From positions 1 to 5,350 of the forward strand of contig WRIF01000135.1 of NCBI GenBank assembly GCA_009782865.1: a stretch of DNA of 5,350 nt. The letters run 5' to 3'. Both the position numbers and the translations under genes were made by a program. How positions within the stretch are numbered: the stretch's first letter is position 1; each line of letters starts with the position of its first letter. Source of the stretch: Promicromonosporaceae bacterium. GTDB taxonomy: Bacteria > Actinomycetota > Actinomycetes > Actinomycetales > Cellulomonadaceae. The notes below the pieces were generated by a model. The model was not told the DNA's origin, ran no database searches, and worked only from the letters and a program-made list of their open reading frames with translations. Below, in pieces: positions 1-5,350 of the stretch.

Positions 1-327
1 CTGGTTGACGTCGAGCACCGAGTAGCCCGTGCGCGAGTTGGTGGGAATGTGATAGATCGGAACCTCCGCGCGGCCGGTGTCTGCCAGTTCGACCAGGGCG
101 TGTATCGCGCCGGGCAGGTCCCAGGTGCCAACATCGTCCCAGTCGATGATGCCATGGGCGCGGGGCAGGTCGGGGTGCGTGTCGTCGTAGTAGAAATCGT
201 CCAGCGTGACCACCGGCAGGCCTAGGCGGGTGGCGATCTCGGTCTTGCCGCATCCCGAGGGGCCGGTCAGGAGCACGATGCGAACTCGGGGCGTGGTTGA
301 CGCGGTCACCGAACCATTGTCCATCAT
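1..327 (-). CDS. Uridine-kinase-like P-loop kinase, N-terminal part (runs off window)
   Basis: Only the first 109 codons are present; the frame is open to the window edge. The protein probably phosphorylates a nucleoside or similar small hydroxyl compound with ATP in the cytoplasm. Residues 22-29 read GPSGCGKT, a Walker A phosphate-binding loop after a hydrophobic beta strand (RIVLL). LDDFYYDD (42-49) and IDWDDVGTWD (61-70) match the positions where uridine kinases carry their LDDFY and DW-D substrate-site motifs, and IYHIP (91-95) resembles the family's P-x-Y strand. Family members are usually about 200 residues, so roughly half is missing. Two ATG codons lie in tandem (327 and 324) after an in-frame TGA at 333-331; the first is used here. 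The ribosome-binding site (GCAGG) is weak. It follows pgm on the same strand after a 193-bp gap, so co-transcription is possible but unproven. The kinase fold is clear; the exact substrate is inferred from family resemblance. Confidence 0.8.
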   Translation of the reverse strand, partial: MMDNGSVTASTTPRVRIVLLTGPSGCGKTEIATRLGLPVVTLDDFYYDDTHPDLPRAHGIIDWDDVGTWDLPGAIHALVELADTGRAEVPIYHIPTNSRTGYSVLDVNQ

Positions 328-487
328 CGGTCAAACCTGCGTCGGGGTCGGCGGGTTGGGGACTTCCGCCGCGATGTCGTTCAGATGGCGGGTTCTGCTG
401 TGTTTGTCGCGATAGCGTTCACGGACAGCGCTGGCGTGCAGTCCTCCGCTTCCGGTTTTGCCATTGCGACAAGAGTTCTGCTCTCAC

Positions 488-515
488 CGCCCCAGCACCT
501 CGCAACGTCTGGGCG
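488..515 (-). terminator. Possible hairpin terminator after pgm
   Basis: An imperfect inverted repeat, CGCCCCAG (488-495) and CTGGGCG (509-515), has one bulged C and a 13-base loop and begins six bases past the pgm stop codon. Read on the minus strand it forms a GC-rich stem, but no U-tract follows. It could be a tract-less terminator or an RNA-stabilising hairpin. Position and stem are visible; the function is inferred. Confidence 0.3.
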
Positions 516-520
516 ATGAA

Positions 521-2194
<1,674 letters not shown>

Positions 2195-2294
2195 GGGTTC
2201 GATCTTGCCAGGGTTAGCCCCTGCCGTCACGTTGAGACGCCTGAGCAGAGCCCGTCGGATGGCGCAGGGGCCTGGCGAGGAGGGCGGTGAGCCC

Positions 2295-3098
2295 CTAGAG
2301 GTACTGTCCGGGGCGGTCGGCGTTCTCGTCGCGCGGGCCGGTGGCGCCAGGGAGGCCGGGCACGGGCGGGCCGTCGGCGCCGGAGATGGCCACCATCACC
2401 CCGCCGGGCATGCCCTTGCCGCCGCCGGTGGCCTGGCCGACGGCCGTGGCGATCTGATGGGCCATCATGGCGGTCTGCAGGCCGTGGAAGAGGCCTTCCA
2501 GCCAGCCAATCAGTTGGGCTTGGGCGATGCGCAGTTCCGCCGTGGACGGCGGACGCTCATGGTCGGCGAACGGTTCGGTGAGCCGTTCGAGCTCCTCGGC
2601 CAGTTCGTCGGACAGCCCGGACTCGAGCTCCTTGAGGGAGCGAAGGTGGATTTGGGCTAGGCGGTCGCGCGCCTCTTCGTCGAGTTCAACCTCGCGCACC
2701 TCGTCCAGCAGCCGCTTGACGCTGCCGGCGATGCGCATCACCTTGGCCGGGTCCTCGACGGCCGGGTGGTCATCCTCGTCGGTGGTTCCGGCAGGCGCTT
2801 GGGTCTCGGGGTTGTCCCCGGCGGCGGAGGGGGCGTCCTCGTCGGCCGGCGAGCCTGTGGCGGGCGGGGTTGCCCCCGAATCGGATGCTTCCAGTTCGGA
2901 TGGTTCCGGCTCGGGCGTCGCGGTCCCGGAGGTCGTTGGTTCGGATGATGTCGGTGCGGGCGTTCCCGGCTCGACGGCCGCCCCTTCCCCCGGCTGATCA
3001 ACCTGGGCGTTGGCCGGCGGATCGTCGTGCCCGACGTCAGCGGAGGTCGCGCCGCCGTCGGGGGCAGCGTCGGTGCCGGTGGTGGTCTCGTCGTTCAT
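2295..3098 (-). CDS. bpa: Bacterial proteasome activator Bpa/PafE family protein
   Basis: In mycobacteria this family forms an ATP-independent ring that caps the 20S proteasome and feeds it unfolded or unpupylated proteins. Here residues 115-222 match the Bpa helical core, with [39 protein letters not shown], and [20 protein letters not shown] particularly close to Mycobacterium tuberculosis Rv3780 as I recall it. The last four residues are GQYL, the family's HbYX-like proteasome-docking tail with penultimate tyrosine. At 267 residues it is about 90 longer than Rv3780. The excess is mostly an N-terminal tail (1-118) with 27 Asp/Glu, many Pro/Ala/Thr and no Lys, Arg or aromatic residue. A Gly/Pro-rich linker (about 222-263) precedes GQYL. 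The frame stays open to 3314, but that upstream start lies inside the tRNA gene, so the ATG at 3098 is chosen; its ribosome-binding site is weak (GGTGG). Identity is strong; partnership with a 20S proteasome is inferred, as none is in the window. Confidence 0.93.
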   Translation of the reverse strand: MNDETTTGTDAAPDGGATSADVGHDDPPANAQVDQPGEGAAVEPGTPAPTSSEPTTSGTATPEPEPSELEASDSGATPPATGSPADEDAPSAAGDNPETQAPAGTTDEDDHPAVEDPAKVMRIAGSVKRLLDEVREVELDEEARDRLAQIHLRSLKELESGLSDELAEELERLTEPFADHERPPSTAELRIAQAQLIGWLEGLFHGLQTAMMAHQIATAVGQATGGGKGMPGGVMVAISGADGPPVPGLPGATGPRDENADRPGQYL

Positions 3099-3232
3099 GC
3101 CCCCATTGTCCACCAACTCTCTGCCGCGTGCGCCATGTTTAGCCAGTGGTGCGTTGGCGGGCCGCGACCCTGCCCGTCGTCGGCGGTACATGGCCCCCGC
3201 CACGGGTGCCGCCGGACGGCCTGAGGGAAGCG

Positions 3233-3265
3233 AAAAGGCCGCCTTCGAGTGGACGAAAACGGCCT
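3233..3265 (-). terminator. Rho-independent terminator of tRNA-Arg
   Basis: A perfect six-base inverted repeat, AGGCCG (3236-3241) and CGGCCT (3260-3265), encloses a second nested stem, TTCG (3244-3247) with CGAA (3254-3257). On the minus strand the stem is followed immediately by a short T run (TTTT, then CGC). It begins 22 bases past the tRNA 3' end, as expected for the tRNA transcript's terminator, and it insulates bpa from that transcript. The T run is short, so efficiency is uncertain. Confidence 0.65.
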
Positions 3266-3287
3266 CTGAACTGCTATGATACTGGAG

Positions 3288-3360
3288 TGCGCTCGAAGGG
3301 ATTCGAACCCCCAACCTTCTGATCCGTAGTCAGATGCTCTATCCGTTGAGCTACGAGCGC
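3288..3360 (-). tRNA. tRNA-Arg (anticodon ACG)
   Basis: The minus strand folds into a standard 73-nt cloverleaf. The seven-pair acceptor stem GCGCTCG/CGAGCGC is perfect. The D arm is GCTC/GAGC with loop AACGGATA, and the anticodon stem TCTGA/TCAGA carries loop CTACGGA. A five-base variable loop is followed by a T arm with loop TTCGAAT; its stem has three G-C and two G-U pairs. The anticodon ACG sits at positions 34-36 (plus-strand cgt, 3325-3327). A34 is normally edited to inosine so that one tRNA reads CGU, CGC and CGA. A20 in the D loop and C35 agree with arginine identity. The discriminator is A and the CCA end is not encoded. A promoter lies upstream and a hairpin terminator downstream, so the gene is probably transcribed alone. 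Confidence 0.97.
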
Positions 3361-3381
3361 GAGGTGTTTGGTTGTGTGGTG

Positions 3382-3395
3382 CGGCCTTTGGGCCG
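3382..3395 (-). other. Small hairpin in the tRNA-Arg leader
   Basis: CGGCC (3382-3386) and GGCCG (3391-3395) form a perfect five-pair stem with a four-base loop, lying between the predicted tRNA promoter and the mature tRNA 5' end. It would sit at or near the transcript's 5' end and could influence RNase P processing or leader stability. The stem is visible; any role is inferred. Confidence 0.3.
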
Positions 3396-3401
3396 ACGAG
3401 T

Positions 3402-3429
3402 ATCCTACCCCCAAGTTGTGGGACGGCAA
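3402..3429 (-). promoter_or_regulatory. Candidate sigma-70-type promoter for tRNA-Arg
   Basis: On the minus strand, TTGCCG (3429-3424) and TAGGAT (3407-3402) are separated by 16 bases. Each matches four of six consensus positions of the -35 and -10 boxes. The -10 box lies about 41 bases before the mature tRNA 5' end, a normal distance for a short processed leader. Spacing and position support it; the boxes alone are modest. Confidence 0.45.
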
Positions 3430-3489
3430 AACTGGCGACGTTCGAAGTGGGCGGGCTGGGTGCGAACTGGGTTGCCCTCCGCCTCGGGC

Positions 3490-3495
3490 TATGAT
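3490..3495 (+). promoter_or_regulatory. -10 box for a probably leaderless lacI-type transcript
   Basis: TATGAT matches five of six bases of the -10 consensus and ends eight bases before the ATG at 3504. That places the expected transcription start at or next to the A of the start codon. No Shine-Dalgarno sequence is visible in the 30 bases before the ATG, which supports leaderless translation, a common mode in actinobacteria. No convincing -35 box is found at 16-18 bases upstream. Confidence 0.5.
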
Positions 3496-3505
3496 GCGTC
3501 ATCAT
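3491..3505. promoter_or_regulatory. Inverted repeat overlapping -10 box and lacI start codon (possible operator)
   Basis: ATGATG-CGT-CATCAT is a perfect six-base inverted repeat with a three-base centre. It covers most of the TATGAT box and the first two bases of the ATG start codon. A repressor bound here would block its own promoter, so autoregulation is plausible. The sequence differs from the palindrome cluster at 4637-4658, and its odd-sized centre is not the usual even LacI symmetry. It could therefore belong to another protein, act as an RNA hairpin at the mRNA 5' end, or be chance. Confidence 0.35.
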
Positions 3506-4553
3506 GTCCGAGCAGTCCGCCACCGAGGCAACATCGCGTCGCCCGCGTCACGCCGCGATCTCCGACATCGCGGAACTGGCCGGGGTGTCAAACATGACGG
3601 TCTCTCGAGTGATCAACGACAAGCCTGGAGTCGGCGAGGACACCCGGCGCCGGATCCTCGATCTGATTCGGGAACACGACTTCCGTCTCAACGCCTCCGC
3701 CCGCGCCCTGAAGACGGGTCGGCCCAACACGCTCGGCGTAATCTGCCTGTCCACCACCCTGCCAGGACCTACCGCCACCCTCTTTGGGGTGGAGCGTACG
3801 GCCCGCGCTCATGGCTACGGGGTCAGCATCCTAAGCCTTGAAGACCTTGACGAGGCTTCGGTGCTGGAGGCGATGGGAAAGCTCGATCAGGTTCCCGTCG
3901 CGGCCGTGGTGATCATCGCCCCTACGCGCCTGTCGGAGGCCGCACTGCACGGTGCCGCCGCCGAGCTTCCGGTGGTTGCCATCTGGGCGCCCTCTGAGTC
4001 GGGGGTGGCGGTGGCGGCGATGGATCATCCCACTGCCGCCCGGGAGGCAACCCAGCATCTCCTGGACCTCGGGCACGCCACTGTGCACCACATCTCCGGT
4101 CCGGCGAACTGGACGGGGACAGAGCAGCGCATCGCTGGCTGGCGGCAAGCGTTGGAGGCTGCGGGGGCGCCGATCCCGCCCGTGATTGAGGGGGACTGGT
4201 CGGCCGAGTCCGGCGCAAACGCCATGCGAACCCTGTTGGCGGCGGGCATAGACAGAGTCACCGCCATCTTCGCCGCTAACGACCAGATGGCCCTGGGCGC
4301 GATGAGTGTCTGCTACCAGAACGGGCTGCCAATTCCCGAGCGAATCTCGATCATCGGATACGACGACCTGCCCGATGCCGCCTACTACAGTCCGCCATTG
4401 ACCTCGGTGCGGCAGAGTTTCTCTGTCGTGGCCGAGCGGGCGGTGGCGATGGCATTGGCCCGCATTGACGGTACCGAGCTCCCCGACCAGGGCCTTGTGC
4501 ATCTGCCACTGGTCGTGCGGGCGTCCACGGCGCCCGCGCCGGCCCTTCCCTGA
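3504..4553 (+). CDS. LacI-family transcriptional repressor
   Basis: This DNA-binding regulator of 349 residues has the family's usual length and layout. The helix-turn-helix spans about 18-45 (ISDIAELAGVSNMTVSRVIN), with Asn30, Met31 and Arg35 at positions that normally read operator bases. The hinge helix follows (NASARALKTGRPNTLGVI, 63-80); Leu69 sits where family members insert a leucine into the central CpG of the operator. The remainder (about 75-340) is a periplasmic-binding-protein-like effector domain, with typical landmarks FAANDQMALGAM (256-267) and IGYDDLP (284-290). The effector is probably a sugar or related acid, but the sequence does not show which. The start at 3504 is supported by the -10 box just upstream and the standard short extension before the helix-turn-helix. 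The next gene, on the same strand 125 bp downstream, has a palindrome-rich, CpG-centred site before it and is the obvious target. Family assignment is secure; ligand and regulon are inferred. Confidence 0.95.
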   Translation: MSEQSATEATSRRPRHAAISDIAELAGVSNMTVSRVINDKPGVGEDTRRRILDLIREHDFRLNASARALKTGRPNTLGVICLSTTLPGPTATLFGVERTARAHGYGVSILSLEDLDEASVLEAMGKLDQVPVAAVVIIAPTRLSEAALHGAAAELPVVAIWAPSESGVAVAAMDHPTAAREATQHLLDLGHATVHHISGPANWTGTEQRIAGWRQALEAAGAPIPPVIEGDWSAESGANAMRTLLAAGIDRVTAIFAANDQMALGAMSVCYQNGLPIPERISIIGYDDLPDAAYYSPPLTSVRQSFSVVAERAVAMALARIDGTELPDQGLVHLPLVVRASTAPAPALP

Positions 4554-4577
4554 GGCTCGCCTCGCACGAATCGTCGA

Positions 4578-4613
4578 TCGCGCAACTCGCGCCACGCGAC
4601 GCGCAATGCGCGA
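4578..4613. repeat. Inverted and direct CGCGCA repeats between lacI and the enolase-family gene
   Basis: TCGCGCA (4578-4584) and TGCGCGA (4607-4613) form a perfect seven-base inverted repeat with a 22-base spacer. CGCGCAA also recurs directly at 4579-4585 and 4600-4606, exactly 21 bp apart, about two helical turns. A compact hairpin CGCGC-AAT-GCGCG (4600-4612) is nested in it. It could be an additional regulator site or a weak terminator for lacI without a U-tract; GC-rich chance repetition is also possible. Confidence 0.3.
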
Positions 4614-4636
4614 CAAGAAGTGGACATTCTCCCGGC

Positions 4637-4658
4637 TTACGTTAACGATAACGTTACG
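4637..4658. promoter_or_regulatory. Predicted LacI-type operator upstream of the enolase-superfamily gene
   Basis: The core, ACGTTAACGATAACGT (4639-4654), is symmetric at 14 of 16 positions about a central CpG (4646-4647), the arrangement LacI-family repressors prefer. Its inner part, GTTAACGATAAC, differs from the ideal palindrome GTTATCGATAAC at one base. Two further perfect eight-base palindromes interlock with it: CGTTAACG (4640-4647) and TAACGTTA (4649-4656). The block is AT-rich within GC-rich flanks and ends about 20 bases before the gene's start codon. A -35-like TGGACA lies at 4621-4626, but the -10 box within the block is unclear. Binding by the adjacent repressor is inferred. Confidence 0.6.
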
Positions 4659-4668
4659 TCCCTACCGC

Positions 4669-4674
4669 AGGAGG
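4669..4674 (+). promoter_or_regulatory. Strong ribosome-binding site that fixes the GTG start
   Basis: AGGAGG, a full match to the Shine-Dalgarno core, lies four bases before the GTG at 4679. It selects this GTG, which encodes the MKITNIK start typical of enolase-superfamily proteins. It is the strongest ribosome-binding site in the window. Confidence 0.85.
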
Positions 4675-4678
4675 ATCA

Positions 4679-5350
4679 GTGAAGATCACCAACATCAAGG
4701 CCACTCCCGTGGCTGTGAATTACCGTCCCGAGTACCAGGCGGACAAGCGCTTCTATCCGAAGCCCCCAGTGCAGACCAATGTCGTGGTTGAGCTCGAAAC
4801 CGACGCGGGTTTCGTTGGCTGGGGAGAAGCCGCGCACGCTCCTGGTCTCTACGGGGAGACCGCCTTCGCAACCATTGCCGGAATCGAGTACCTGGCGTCG
4901 GCCATCATAGGCCAGGATCCTCGTCGCATCACCGCGATCAACAAGGACGTGGACCGGCTCTCGCCCGTCGGAAACATCGCCGCAAAGGCTGGCATCGACA
5001 TCGCTTTGCACGACCTAGCGGGCAAGATTCTCGGCGTTCCGGTCTATCAACTGCTCGGAGGTCGCACGCACGAGTCGGTCAAGACCCACATCACCCCGGC
5101 CACGTACGAAGACACCACCTCTGACCTGCTGGAACTGATGAATCAGGGCTACCACGCCTTCAAGCAGAAGATGAGCGGTGACCTGTCCTACGACCTCCCC
5201 TTGATCGACGATCTGCTGGACAACGTGCCCGCCGGCGTCGTGCTCAGCCTCGACGTCAACCAGGGCTGGAGTGTCAATGACACCGTCCGCGTCCTCGACC
5301 ACCTTGACCATCGGGCGCCGCATACTCCTGACTTGATCCTGGAACTACCG
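4679..5350 (+). CDS. Enolase-superfamily enzyme, muconate-lactonizing (MLE) subgroup, N-terminal part
   Basis: The first 224 residues are present; the frame stays open at the right edge, and the family is usually 360-400 residues. Such enzymes abstract the proton alpha to a carboxylate with magnesium help. The N-terminal capping domain spans about 1-125, including the 20s loop (15-30) that contacts substrate and the VGWGEA strand (46-51). The barrel begins with AGIDIALHDLAGKILG (104-119) and PVYQLLGGR (121-129). FKQKM carries the KxK motif (Lys162, Lys164) diagnostic of the MLE-type subgroup, whose second lysine is the usual catalytic base. LDVNQGW places Asp192 as the first metal ligand, and Glu222 in LELP is the likely second. 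The third ligand and second catalytic base lie beyond the window. Possible reactions include cycloisomerisation, amino-acid or dipeptide epimerisation and hydroxy-acid or hydroxyproline dehydration; the sequence seen does not decide. The LacI-type repressor upstream suggests an inducible catabolic role. Confidence 0.9.
   Translation, partial: MKITNIKATPVAVNYRPEYQADKRFYPKPPVQTNVVVELETDAGFVGWGEAAHAPGLYGETAFATIAGIEYLASAIIGQDPRRITAINKDVDRLSPVGNIAAKAGIDIALHDLAGKILGVPVYQLLGGRTHESVKTHITPATYEDTTSDLLELMNQGYHAFKQKMSGDLSYDLPLIDDLLDNVPAGVVLSLDVNQGWSVNDTVRVLDHLDHRAPHTPDLILELP

Noticed and set aside
2880..2947. TCGGATG repeated three times within bpa as a repeat array
   Set aside because: The copies are irregularly spaced inside low-complexity coding sequence and are explained by recurring Glu/Ser/Thr/Pro codons in the acidic tail.
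3099..3314. N-terminal extension of the bpa frame to 3314
   Set aside because: The extension begins inside the tRNA-Arg gene and runs through its terminator hairpin. The ATG at 3098 gives a protein whose composition is consistent from its first residue.
3288..3360. tRNA-Arg as an integration site for a mobile island
   Set aside because: tRNA genes are common integration sites, but no second copy of the tRNA 3' end, integrase or sharp composition change is visible. The DNA past the tRNA 3' end is its terminator and bpa.
3441..3446. TTCGAA as a second LacI-type site between the tRNA and lacI
   Set aside because: Only six bases are symmetric, the flanking pairs all mismatch, and six-base palindromes are expected by chance at this scale.
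3831..4616. Open frames on the minus strand opposite the LacI-family gene
   Set aside because: They are antisense shadows of a well-supported regulator, Arg/Gly/His-rich, with no plausible start signal or domain.

Overview
The window reads as chromosomal DNA from a high-GC actinobacterium. The strongest clue is a bacterial proteasome activator (Bpa/PafE) gene, a family restricted to Actinobacteria. The GC-rich codon use and the form of the other genes agree. A Propionibacteriales-type host is a guess from general gene style, not something the sequence proves. No insertion sequence, integrase, phage gene or CRISPR array is visible.

Left part (1-3430), all on the minus strand, read right to left: a tRNA-Arg(ACG) gene with a plausible promoter and its own terminator hairpin; bpa, ending in the proteasome-docking tail GQYL and carrying a long, purely acidic, probably disordered N-terminal tail; pgm, a complete alpha-D-glucose phosphoglucomutase; and the first 109 codons of a uridine-kinase-like P-loop kinase that runs off the left edge. 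bpa and pgm are separated by about 100 bp with no clear terminator and may be co-transcribed. The 193-bp gap between pgm and the kinase holds a weak terminator-like hairpin and short repeats, but no convincing gene.

Right part (about 3470-5350), on the plus strand: a LacI-family repressor, then a muconate-lactonizing-type enolase-superfamily enzyme that runs off the right edge. The two are 125 bp apart. That gap contains an AT-rich, palindrome-dense stretch just upstream of a strong ribosome-binding site. It looks like a LacI-type operator with a central CpG, so the simplest model is a local repressor controlling a catabolic enzyme of unknown substrate. The repressor gene appears to be transcribed leaderless: a TATGAT -10 box lies eight bases before its ATG, no Shine-Dalgarno is present, and a perfect inverted repeat overlaps both the box and the start codon.

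The tRNA-lacI gap (3361-3503) is therefore a divergent promoter region. It separates a housekeeping block (tRNA, proteasome activator, phosphoglucomutase, nucleoside-kinase-like protein) from what looks like a sugar- or acid-catabolism module. No wholly new system is evident. The points most worth checking are the tail architecture of Bpa, the operator cluster, the leaderless self-overlapping lacI start, and the substrate of the enolase-superfamily enzyme.
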